From positions 28,353,533-28,417,532 of the forward strand of contig JASEVX010000006.1 in NCBI GenBank assembly GCA_031761405.1: a DNA stretch of 64,000 nt. The letters run 5' to 3'. This document shows positions 54,080 through 64,000 of the stretch, in pieces. A program made the translations under genes and the position numbers. The stretch's first letter is position 1. Every line of letters begins with the position of its first letter. Under the pieces are notes generated by a model. That model saw nothing but the letters and a program-made list of their open reading frames with translations. It was not told the origin of the DNA and did not search any database. The stretch comes from Serripes groenlandicus (lineage: Eukaryota > Mollusca > Bivalvia > Cardiida > Cardiidae).

Positions 54080-54300
54080 ATACGTTTAGACTGTTAGGCT
54101 TTTAAACTGTTAGTCTTTTTAAACTGATCTAGTCTTTTCTTCTTTAGACTGTTAACTTAAGACTTTAATACTTTAGAATATTAATCTTCCGCCTTTATAA
54201 TCTTAAGACTGTTAAACTTGAGACATTGAGATTTTTGACTGTTAGACTTTAAAACTGTTAGACTTTTAGATTTAATATTTTTAGACTTAAGACTTTATTA
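54080..54300. repeat. Degenerate GACTGTTAGACTTTTA minisatellite
   Basis: Irregular repeats of TAGACTGTTAG, CTTTTAAACTGTTAG and TAAGACTTTA immediately after the telomere-like motif. Confidence 0.75.
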
Positions 54301-54796
54301 AGTAAAAGACATAAACACTAATTATAGAAATTGACAGAGTTTCTTTACAGCATTCACATTTATTTTATTTAAATCATTCATCTTATCTCCTTTCTATTTT
54401 TGAAAGAAGTAACCTAAATGTAAAATTCAAGTACAAAGGTTTTAAACGTTAAGACAATTGCGAAATGAAATGTTGCTCATACGAGCCATGTGTTAATTTG
54501 AAAATCTCAATTTGGGAAATTAAAACCAAGCTGTTAACCAAAATTGATGATCAAATTGCCTGCTATTTCCCGCTTTGAATTGCATTGACATCATTTTTAA
54601 CGTTATTTGTGAAACTGGGACTAGAATAATCCCACGATTGAAACCGAGTGTGTGAGAACCTGTGCAACCAACCAGTATAGACCCATGCCACCTATCTGAC
54701 CAGTTTTGTGTTTTTGGCTGTCCAACTCAACATTTTTTAATATATGGCTATTTTTCTGTGACAATTGGTATTATACCGTTTGCAAACAAATGACTT

Positions 54797-55026
54797 TTAA
54801 CCCTTTTCCTCATATAGACGCTTTTTGACGCCTCTGCAGCAGACGGCTTTTTGAAAACATAGTGACAAAAGAAGAAATTGATCAAAACGAGCAATTTTTC
54901 CTTTTGCCACAATGTTTTCCACTTTTAGTCGTAGGTTATCCATTCATTTATAGAGATTATCTATATTTTGACAAAATATGTTCAAAGTCGTCTGCTGCAT
55001 AATTGTCGTATGAGGGATAGGGTTAA
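54797..55026 (+). mobile_element. M1 MITE, full length (230 bp)
   Basis: TTAA on both sides; hairpin mismatched (GATC..GAGC). Confidence 0.88.
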
Positions 55027-55039
55027 AAATAGTAGCAAT

Positions 55040-55220
55040 GGCTTCCACGCGACTCGTTGATGTCAGGATAAATGGACCAGTAGTATTTGTAACTTACCAA
55101 GGAAACACCGTGGTATATCTAACGCGACTCGTTGATGTCAGGATAAATGGACCAATAGTATTTGTAACTTACCAAGGAAATGCCGTGGTATATCTAAAGA
55201 AATAACATGCGGCGTAAAAC
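55040..55220 (+). mobile_element. SINE 3' part with internal 79-bp tandem duplication
   Basis: CGCGACTCGTTGATGTCAGG..GTGGTATATCTAA occurs twice, then GCGGCGTAAAACTTC. Confidence 0.65.
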
Positions 55221-55319
55221 TTCATGCAAAAAATCCCATTATTCATCTTACTTAATTAAAAAAATATCGTGTTGGTCTTTAATTGTTTGAAATGTTTAAT
55301 GAAATAGGAAATGTGTCGC

Positions 55320-56090
55320 CTGCCAATATGTGAGTTAGTGAAAGAGTGACGGACAGACGGATAGACGGAGAATTGATCCTTACCCAAACGAAAAACAAGT
55401 GTAACAGATGATATCAAAATTATGAACAAATTACTAACAAATCATGTTTTTATCATTCATTAATGGAATTTGTTTGTCATCCATTTAATAATGAATGATT
55501 AACAAATGGTTATCATTCACTTACAACTGGTTATCATTTTGTTTATCATTCATTGAACTTGTATAAAACGGATTGCAGTTGTGATTATAATGTGTTGATC
55601 ATTCAATCCCGTCAAATCACCTGCTGACGTGAGCTAACGTACGCTGACGTCACATCGACACATTAAGCAAAAGGATTGGTTATAAACGACATCATATTAG
55701 CCAATCAAATTCATAGAACCTCTAGTGAAAAATATTTCAGACGAGAGAACTTTGCAACGAAAATGGAGAATTAACTGTGCACATATGTCTGCCTGCTAAG
55801 ACGGGCGATACAAAAATATATGAAGACACAAACAAACTGAAATTAAAAGATGTTCATGTATCTAGTCTTTAGGGTAAAACATGACCTTTTTCATGAAATA
55901 GGAGTTTTCGATTACCAATATGTGAGTAAGTGAAAGAGTGACGGACAGACGGCTGGACGGACACATTTCGGAGAATTGATCCTTATATGTCTGCCTGCTA
56001 AGACGGGCGATAAAAAAACCTAAGAAGACACTAACAAACTTAAATTAAAAGATGTTCACTTATCTAGTCTTTGGTATAAAAAATAAACAA
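55320..56090. repeat. Interleaved direct repeats
   Basis: GTGAAAGAGTGACGGACAGA at 55332 and 55930; CTGCCTGCTAAGACGGGCGA at 55791 and 55989 with ~90 bp following; TTATCATTCA minisatellite at 55448-55560. Confidence 0.75.
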
Positions 56091-56299
56091 AACACCAATT
56101 GAATCAGGAAACATGACCTTTTCCATCGTTTACCCGAATTTAAGGAGGGGCAATATGATCGTTATTTGATAATGAAGTATTGAATATGGCAAATAAGGAC
56201 ATTTACTCACAGATTGAACTGACAGTTTATATCATAACCGCACGAAATACGACCATTATATACAATCCGTAGACTCTGGAATGTCTTGATTGATTCGGT

Positions 56300-56710
56300 G
56301 AGGTCAGCGCCATTTATTCATTTTCTATTGGGACTTTGCGCCGTTTTCAACAATAGTTCAGTTATACCAGGGCGACATATTGATTGATTTTGACTTTACG
56401 CCGTTTTCATCATTTGTAGGACTACATTCATATCACGGTGGCCAGTTAACTTATCCATGAGTTTCCTGGGATTCCAAAACCAGTACTCCACACAACAGTA
56501 TTTCCAAGCAACTAATTGCCTTTCCACATAGACTACGAGAATATTGGTTGAGGATGGATGACGATTGTCGAAATCACAATCTCTGGATTGACAGCCCGCG
56601 TCGCTACCATCTGGGCCATCAGCGTTCGGCGGCAGGGCGTAGACGTTCTGTTCTAGGCTAGGAAATGTGCCTTTTCCGAAAGCATTTCACCATGAACGCT
56701 GAGAGCCGTG
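56300..56710 (-). mobile_element. SINE nested in SINE
   Basis: An outer copy (GGGACTTTGCGCCGTTTTCA) is interrupted at about 56374 by an inner copy (ATTGATTGATTTTGACTTTA to GCGTTCGGCGG). The outer resumes near 56633. CAGGGCG flanks the insert, a likely target duplication. Confidence 0.75.
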
Positions 56711-56783
56711 GATTATATCAATGTCAAGGTCATGGGACCATGGTCGCAACGGACGTGCATCCTGATTTATGTTTCCTTTTAAC

Positions 56784-56810
56784 ACCCCCCCCCCCCCCCC
56801 CCCCCCCCCA
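56784..56810. repeat. Poly-C tract, ~27 bp
   Basis: Uninterrupted C run. Confidence 0.9.
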
Positions 56811-56819
56811 GATAATTTC

Positions 56820-57920
56820 ATAATTTATTCTTGTTCCAGGAAAATTAACATTGGCGTATATCTTTCAGGAAACCTGAATTAGCCAAGTTCGCGGACCTAC
56901 AACTTTTTCTGGGTCTACATTGGTCGCAGATGTCCTTTCATCGGTTTTCCTGGACTATATGCATGGCTTAAAGTAAGTTCAGGAGGGACTACGACATATA
57001 TTGAATGAGATTAAGCCCCTTATCCAGATGTTCGCGACTTTAAGACATTATTTCCGTATCATCTTATGCATGACATTGCGAATATGACATTGACCAAAAT
57101 CAGCCTGTTTATTCGTGCAGTATCCTTTGTTCGCTACTCATATATAAAGTAAAGATTAGTCGAATTGATACGAAAAACCCTGTCAAAACAAGGATAATGA
57201 TACCGGGTGATACCGGGTGCTAGAATTCTGCTTGATAATTGATAAAATCATACAAATGGTAAAACGGATACAGAGAAAATTATATCTCCACTTTCCCTAC
57301 AAACCGGTCTTCCTTATTTATTCCAAATAGTCGGTTTATGATACCGTTTTGATAAGAAATGATTGAGCCCGGCCCTGCAGGTAATAGAAAATACAATGAA
57401 AGAGCAATTTAATGGGAGCCAGTCACGGCATGCAGGCAATTATGTCGGTGAACTTTGATTTCCCCAGTATCCTTAACCGCCGACTTCATCGTTGGTTTAT
57501 TTGTTACGCGTATGTCATATCTCATTCAAGTCCTTATGCGTTTTATTCAAGAGCGATATCTCTTTAACCTACATAAAATTGGGAACATCAGTGAGACATC
57601 ACTCTGATATCTGTCTGGCTTATAGAGACATACATATCTCTATCGTACATAAATGCTTTGATCTTGACCTTACTTAACCCTTAGTACCATATCTCTTATT
57701 TGAACATGAATATTTTAAAGATATAAAGATATTTGTAAAAGTTATAGAAATATCTTTGAAATTTATATAGATATCTCGCTAAGTAAGATATCTCCCAAAT
57801 GTATCTACAAATATGTATTCCAAAGCCTTATTTCTAAATGTTTGAGAAATGTATCCAAGAAAGCATTCTTCGTTAGACATTTCAATCTTCTAGTATGTCT
57901 TCATATCTCTTTTACGAAGA
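56820..57920. other. Non-coding, nothing assigned
   Basis: From about 57690 short AAAGATAT/AAATATCT motifs recur; no family recognised. Confidence 0.3.
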
Positions 57921-57930
57921 AATACATGTC

Positions 57931-58266
57931 CAGGGGCGTAGCTTGGCAATAATCAATGTGTAGGCCGTCTCGTGAGAAAATCAACATTGTGGACTCTGCG
58001 TAAAGTATCGACCAGGATCAGCCTAAGCATGCTACACAGGCGTACCCCGATATACACTTTTCGCCTCCTGTGGATTTTCTGTTTCAGGAATCACTACTCT
58101 ATCTACCCCCCCCCCCCCCCCCGCCCCCCCCCCCCCCCTACGACGGAATGTGTCGGCCGGATCAGCCTGCGCGGACAGCGCAGGCTGATATGGTCGATAC
58201 ATTACGCAGATGTGTATCGCCGCAGCTGCATTTTGAAAAAAAAAAATGTAGGCAGCTACGCCCCTG
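57931..58266 (-). mobile_element. hAT-like non-autonomous element, second copy
   Basis: CAGGGGCGTAGCT / GCTACGCCCCTG ends, opposite in orientation to 49065. A poly-C tract (58108-58138) lies in the middle. Confidence 0.75.
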
Positions 58267-58514
58267 CATGTGCATCTGCCAATTAAGTCGTCTTTAGGTG
58301 GATAAGTGTCACTTAATTAATGGCTTGTTTTATATGCATTGAGTGGGAACTGGTAACGTATTCACCACAGTTATATTATAACTAGATTATGTTTGCTTGT
58401 TTGTTTTGGGTTTTTACGCCGCTTTCGACAGTTACGGTCATATCGCAGCGGATGTGTCAGATCATATTGGTCCCTTCTTTAATTGGCCGGATTGCTCTAG
58501 CAATTCCGGTCTAT

Positions 58515-58565
58515 AGATTGGCGATGTCCGTCCGTGCGTCTGTCCGTCTGTCTGTCTGTCCGTCA
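58515..58565. repeat. (GTCCGTCT)n simple repeat
   Basis: GTCCGTCCGTGCGTCTGTCC and GTCTGTCTGTCTGTCCGTC, often the tail of bivalve tandem-array elements. Confidence 0.75.
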
Positions 58566-59306
58566 ACCGTTTGGTCAAAGTTTCAGGTTGAGGCAAAATC
58601 TCAGCACTCAGAAAGGGTTACAAACTTGAAACTTTGCCTTCGAAGGTAACCAGTAACACGTTCTATTGATTTCTATGGTTACTTTGACCTTGACATCGGT
58701 TTGTTGATTTTCAAGGTCAAATTGCCGACAATCCGGCCTTACCGTCTTCAGCGGTTTCTTGTATTTACATCGAGATAAAATATGTACCCATGAAATAAAT
58801 ACCAACCACCTGCTGGAGCTCAATAGTTGCATTGGCTCCAATCGTTCAGACACATTTAGCGGGTTCATACGGCTCAACCAAGGATCGGACTATGGCTGCC
58901 ATTCTTATTCATCGTGCTCCAGCCACAGAGGCGTATACGTATAATACAATATCGCAGATTTTGATTCGTCAAATGAATGTTTAACCGTTACATGCCCTCA
59001 AATGTTTGACATATTTAAAGCGGAAGATATTTTGGAAAAATGAGACATTTATCACAATAAGACACTTCTCCTCTTTCACCTATCAATTCAGCGGGCTAAG
59101 GGTTAAAGTACAGTTTTACTGCCTGGATTGTACGTACGTCATACAACTAGAACTATTTAAAGCAATTTAATAACCATATTGGAGACAAATTAAATTTTAA
59201 TTGGTCCTGGTTCCAAAAGGATGTTCATTTCCAATTACATACACAATCCAAACCCTAACAAAATGACGCAACAACTTCAATAGTATCGACAGAATTTGAG
59301 TCGCAT

Positions 59307-59503
59307 TTAACCCTTTACCTCATGTAGACGCTTTCTGACGCCTCTGCAGCAGATGGCTTTTTGAAAAAAATAGTGACAAAAGAAGAAATTGCTCAAAACG
59401 AGCAATTTCTCCTTTTGCCACAATGTTTTCCACTTTTTGTCATAGGTAATCCATTCAATTATAGAGATTTACTATTTTTTGGCAAAATATGTTCAAAGTC
59501 GTC
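59307..59503 (+). mobile_element. M1 MITE, right end missing
   Basis: TTAACCCTTTACCTCATGTA, hairpin GAAATTGCTCAAAACGAGCA, stops at CAAAGTCGTCT. Confidence 0.85.
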
Positions 59504-59544
59504 TTTGTATTGCAAATATAAAGTAATAAATCAACTTGCACATA

Positions 59545-60290
59545 AACCATGACTCATCTTGCACACAAGTAATACATGTACTGTCACAAAAGCAATGAAT
59601 CAACTTGCAATTATGCACACGAATACGTTCCAAAATAAAACTAAATCGTCTAAGTTTATCAATAATGTAAAATACCATAATATGACAGCAATTAATCAAT
59701 CAAATACTTAATCTTCCATTAATTTCAATCAAATAAATTATTTTAACCCTTGAAAGTTTTCAAGGATGCGTTGGTTCTTTGTGTGTCTAATACATATAAA
59801 CTGTACTGTGAATATATATTATTGAATGAACGTGCACACAAGTCATGCATTGAATCAACCAACACATTTGCACATATGCACATGCATAAGTACGTGGACA
59901 TTGTAACGGATTCCACACAATGACAAAATAAACCGAAGAGTTATATGGTAGTCGATAATGTTAAATACCAAAATAAAACTTAAATTGATCAATAAAATGT
60001 TTAGGTTCAATCCGTTGCAATAACATTGAATTACTTGTCCCCCGAATTTGTCAAGGTTGCATTAGTGCTGTGAGTATATAACGAATATAAATTAATGTCC
60101 TAACTTGCACACAAGCAATGCATCAAGTTACATATGTGCACATGAACAGGTTCCAATAAAGAATCGCATAAGTGACATGGTAACCGATACAGTTAAATAC
60201 CAAAATAAAACTTAAATTGGCCATTTAAATAATTATACTCAAATCTTTGCAATAACATAAAATTGTTTGTCCCAGGATGCATTAGTGACG
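59545..60290. repeat. Diverged ~270-bp tandem repeat, three units
   Basis: Each unit shows CTTGCACACAAGCAATGCAT-like, TACCAAAATAAAACTTAAAT-like and GCAATAACAT / GTCCC..GGATGCATTAGTG blocks in the same order. Confidence 0.7.
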
Positions 60291-60373
60291 GTGTAGTGTC
60301 TCTAAAACGGTGTATCGTTTATTTAACTCTGAATGGTACAAGAGCGCTGTTCGACGGAACACACATAGAAGCG

Positions 60374-60750
60374 GTGTCTTCTCGGTTGTCCCACATTTTG
60401 AAACTGCTATTTACCCTTTAAACCTTTCTTAACTTAAACAAGAAGTTAGAAATATATAAATTCAGCAGAATGGGGGGTAATTTGGATTGACTGAAACGAA
60501 TATCATTTACTCTTTTTTTTAGTTATTTCGTTTTGATGGGAAAAAAAAGTAGGAAAAGTCGTTACAAACTGTTTACTTTAAAAACGGTTTTATACGTGGA
60601 TGATGGTCTGGAAAATGAACAGAACTGTAGTGATATCTTCGATCTTCGACCCTGGCAGGGATTAGACGAACTCTTAACTGTATTTCACCCGATTGTCCTA
60701 CATCGATGTGTATCCCAAAAATCAAATTGTTGGACAATCGAGAAAAATCC
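60374..60750 (-). mobile_element. Short non-autonomous derivative of the 14.7-kb MULE
   Basis: The left end (GTGTCTTCTCGGTTGTCCCA) matches the 16.5-kb end of the MULE, and the right 200 bp, inverted, match 14712-14870 including ATCGATGTAGGAC and CTAATCCCTGCC. No transposase is left in 377 bp. Flanking 9-mers ATAGAAGCG and ATAAAGGCC agree at six positions, a possible decayed target duplication. Confidence 0.7.
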
Positions 60751-60759
60751 ATAAAGGCC

Positions 60760-61380
60760 AAATGGTAAAAAGATGAAAAATCGTAAAGGAAAGACGGATG
60801 GTCAGACGTCAGAGAAGTGACCTATGTGGGTCCCTCGTGACGAGTCAGGCAACGCAATATGGCACATACAAAAAAACACACAAAAACATTGAGTTAGTTA
60901 CGCATACAGTTTAGGAAATAGACTTAAGAAGTATTAGTCAAAAATCACCAGACAATGGCGGAATCGGTAAGAAGCCATTTCCCTATAAACAACAGCAATA
61001 CGACATCCACGCACTTCGGTTTCAGTATAAGCCTATGACAGACGTAAGCCAATACAATAGCGTCGAGGAAATTGTCCGGAAATTAAGAGCATTACTAGAT
61101 ATACCTCTCATCATCTGGATAGTACATGGACATTAGGACTATTGACCATAACGAATAATTGCCAATGGTGAGCTATTTTCAATTCCAGGGTATTTCAAGG
61201 CATTGCTTTATTTTCACTGTTATATTAGGCCGACATTGCTAAAAAAGAATTTGGTATGCACATTGTTGAAAAGGTTGCAAAATACCACGCATTTAGATCT
61301 AAGTTAGGCGCCTACTAAGCCCTGTGATTACTTTTTACACTATACGATTTACGATATATAATTAACCGAAGTAATACAGC
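60760..61380. other. Non-coding, nothing assigned
   Basis: No repeat or exon recognised. Confidence 0.3.
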
Positions 61381-61384
61381 TCCT

Positions 61385-61522
61385 GTTTCTCCTGAAATCA
61401 GCATTGTTTGCCATTTAGACATGTAATTTTACCAAATGTCCTGTTGGATGAAAAATAGAGTGGTACAATTTTCAACATGGAAGAGTCGACTTTGTGAAAT
61501 TCGGCGGTGAAAGGGTCAAGGG
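61385..61522 (-). mobile_element. M2 MITE, half copy
   Basis: CTCCTGAAATCAGCATTGTT, AACATGGAAGAGTCGACTTT and TTCGGCGGTGAAAGGGT. Confidence 0.6.
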
Positions 61523-62008
61523 GGAACGTTTTTGCCTATCGTCTATTTGCCGAAAGATGTTGAAATAATACATATACGATGATACAAATGGCTATGCAAT
61601 CCCTTATTCCATAGTTATATAATCCTCGTTTCAGGAAGGACAGTATTAATAAATTTTCATTAGGCACTAGTTTGGAAAGACGAAGTACAAAAGAGACAAG
61701 ATTTTAGATTTTAATACAAGTCTTGAATTACATCTCAAAGCAAAAAAATAAATGGAATCCAATTAATTCTGCACTACAAAAGATGTAATGCAAAAAGAAC
61801 ACGAGATTGATTCAAATCAAATTCTCGTTAAAACACCACAAATCAACTCCCTTATTTTCCGATTAACATATTGTTTGTTTTAAGACTGAATAAATCCGAT
61901 AAATGTTACATGTATGCGGGTAGGGACGACTCTGATCAGATTATGGGGATAAACAAAAGTCCTGAGCTAGATCTTTTATGTTCTCTGGTTCTAATGGGTC
62001 GCTTTTAA
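61523..62008. other. Non-coding, nothing assigned
   Basis: AT-rich; no recognised element. Confidence 0.3.
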
Positions 62009-62222
62009 TTAACTCTTTCAGCGCCGAATTGTTTAAAGTAGACTCTTCCTTGTTCAAAATCGGGTGTGTCCATTTCTCAATTTATGAAAGTGTTGGACTA
62101 TTTTGGTAACTTAAAGGCAAACAATGCTGATTTCAGGTGAGACAGCTCGTTACGAGATGACTCACCTGAATCTGCATTGTTTGCAAAAACCTTGATATTG
62201 CCTGTGGCGCTGAAAGATTTAA
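62009..62222 (+). mobile_element. M2 MITE (214 bp)
   Basis: TTAA on both sides, CTCTTTCAGCGCCG and GGCGCTGAAAGATT ends, hairpin CAGGTGAGACAGCTCGTTAC. Confidence 0.9.
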
Positions 62223-62299
62223 GTCTATACACTATTATTTTAAGTTAAACGAGGATCAAATCATACATGTACAACCAATTCAATTACATAGTATAGAGC

Positions 62300-63260
62300 A
62301 AACAAAACACAACAACACCCTACTGCATCATTTTATAGGTTAGGGTTTTCAGTGGTTTGACGCAAGTATTGCATGTATTTATTGTCTTGGAGATGCGTTC
62401 GCTTTGTAACATCTTAACAGTTAGTTCACATCATTTTTGGAAGGTGATTATTATGTAATAATCTCCTTCCTATGTGATTGCCTGCTGACCCTAATGGAAT
62501 ATGCCCTATAACATATATTTATATAGGAACATTTTTATACATACGCTAATCAATATAGTGCTATGAATCTAAAGTAAACACTAACTGATAATCTTGTCAT
62601 GTACACTCAGTTGAATGAAGTATATAGTTTGTACACTTTATTTTCAAATTGATAACTGTATTTGCGTCTTTTAAAATGAATTTTATTTTAAGAAATACAA
62701 ATATTTCTGCAGTAAACATTATTATGTATATTCCTACACGCCACGCTTTTGTAAACAACACCGATACACCGGATCAGAGACATATACACACTCTAGGTCA
62801 ATTCGAGTACTGACCGTGTCAAATCGTAAGATATTTCGTAGAGAAAGCAAATTATATATTATTTATATAAAGTTCTATAATTCAACGTGTAAACTATATT
62901 TATAATTCTATGATGAGGGATGTTACCAGTAAAGAGCCAACACAACACAACAACATCATTTTATAGGTTAGGGTTTTTAGTGGTTTGACGCAAGTATTGC
63001 ATGTATTGCATGTATTTATTGTCTTGGAATGAATGAATGAATGTATATTGTTTTACGGCGCATCGACAGCTAAGGTCATTTAGCGAGCAATTAAATTTAA
63101 TTATTCATGATCCCTGGGTAAACAAACCAGTACTATGCTAGAAAATGTGCCTTGCCCAAGGGCACTCCACCATGACCGTAGTGCAGCGACTGGGGTATTG
63201 TCTTGGAGATGCCTTCGCTTTGTAACATCTTAACAGTTAGTTCACATCATTTTCTTATTT
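62300..63260. repeat. Direct duplication, second copy split by a SINE
   Basis: 62305-62440 (TTTTATAGGTTAGGGTTTTC, CTTGGAGATGCGTTCGCTTT) recurs at 62945-63028 plus 63196-63255. Confidence 0.85.
63029..63195 (-). mobile_element. 5'-truncated SINE with 12-bp target duplication
   Basis: (GAAT)n tail complement, TTTTACGGCGCATC and CCCTGGGTAAACAAACCAGT. TATTGTCTTGGA flanks it at 63017-63028 and 63196-63207. Confidence 0.9.
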
Positions 63261-64000
63261 TGCTTCTGGCTTGTTCAATGTACATGTATGTTTTTAACGT
63301 ACTATGCACATTGCCTGAAAGTATTAGAGTGCTTTGTTATGTATTTTATTGCATTTTAAGATCCAGACCAGCCTTCGCATACGTGCATTCTGATATGACC
63401 ATGCACCACTCAAGCATCGAAGGTTTCAAGAAACTTCTAAAAAACAATAATCATTTCCACTTTTTAATTATATATTCACAATCGCATAAAAGGTATCTTA
63501 CCTAATTTCATAAACGTTATGCTTTTCCTATTAAGATGATGCACTTAACTAAGAAAGTGTTTACAACCATGGACACTAGCAAGTACATGTAACTTGTGAC
63601 GGTATGGTCTTTTTGGTCACGTATTTACAAGTACAATCAGATCTTTATGCACATTATAAAATCCTTGAAGTTTGTAATGATTTTCAAAAGTGATAAATCG
63701 TTTCTTTATTAAAGATAATGAATTAAATAAAGATTGAACATATACCAATTATCACTGGTTAACTCTAAATATAGAACTTAACGCTTCATTTAAACTAGAC
63801 AAGAACTATACACGTACAATTTAGATATATATCAGGGGAAGTCTAAATATAGCACTTATCGCTTACAATGCCCTAGATACTGGCTACACATACATCCTAT
63901 TTGTAGCACATTTCGCGTTTTGTGACATAGATACTAAAATAGCGTTAAAATTAACACATGTACAAAGAGATGAGATTCAATCCATGTACTCACTCATATA
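63260..64000. other. Non-coding to window end
   Basis: No exon, RNA or transposon recognised; TCTAAATATAG..ACTTA occurs twice near 63765 and 63841. Confidence 0.3.

Noticed and set aside
56211..56275. Exon-like segment on the minus strand with AG and GTGAGT signals, a candidate upstream exon of gene 2
   Set aside because: The only open frame leaves two carried bases while exon a needs one, and the translation does not resemble a carbonic anhydrase N-terminus.

Overview
The window looks like nuclear DNA of a bivalve mollusc; a heterodont such as a dreissenid or venerid is my guess. It is AT-rich, has no long open frames or operons, and contains intron-split genes buried in short transposons, tRNA-derived SINEs ending in GGCGTTAAA..AATCAATC, pearl/Helitron-like tandem arrays and very long microsatellites. 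Species assignment is inference from repeat style.

Two protein-coding genes can be assembled by hand, both on the minus strand. Gene 1 (31140 down to 11228) has seven exons. All six junctions have GT/AG signals and matching phases, giving a complete 310-residue soluble protein that I do not recognise. Gene 2 (50296 down to about 40137) is the 3' part of a carbonic anhydrase-related protein of the CA10/CA11 type. Seven exons are visible; the signal-peptide end lies further 5', probably beyond the window. The zinc-ligand pattern (Lys in place of the first His) predicts an acatalytic secreted protein.

Layout. 1-2560: MITE fragment, then a tandem array with inverted half-units interrupted by a SINE with a 12-bp target duplication. 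2572-5492: a 2.9-kb composite element with ~70-bp terminal inverted repeats enclosing three tandem arrays. 5.7-11.2 kb: a field of TTAA-flanked MITEs (family M1). 11.2-31.1 kb: gene 1, whose introns hold M1 copies, SINEs, foldback elements, a Mutator-like element nested inside a pogo-like element, a mariner-like element and a 1.2-kb segmental duplication copying part of exon 2. 31.1-40.1 kb: intergenic repeats. 40.1-50.3 kb: gene 2 with a 400-bp GA/CAGA microsatellite beside one splice donor, a 32-bp minisatellite made from an exon end plus its donor, and a T-rich minisatellite. 50.3-64 kb: probably upstream intron or intergenic DNA with MITEs, hAT-like elements, nested SINEs, a short Mutator-like derivative and degenerate tandem repeats.

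The most distinctive observations are the six-fold reiterated 5' splice site at a carbonic anhydrase-like exon, the truncated duplicate of gene 1 exon 2 with an intact acceptor, the datable nest of Mutator-like inside pogo-like element, and the M1 and M2 TTAA MITE families with strong internal hairpins.
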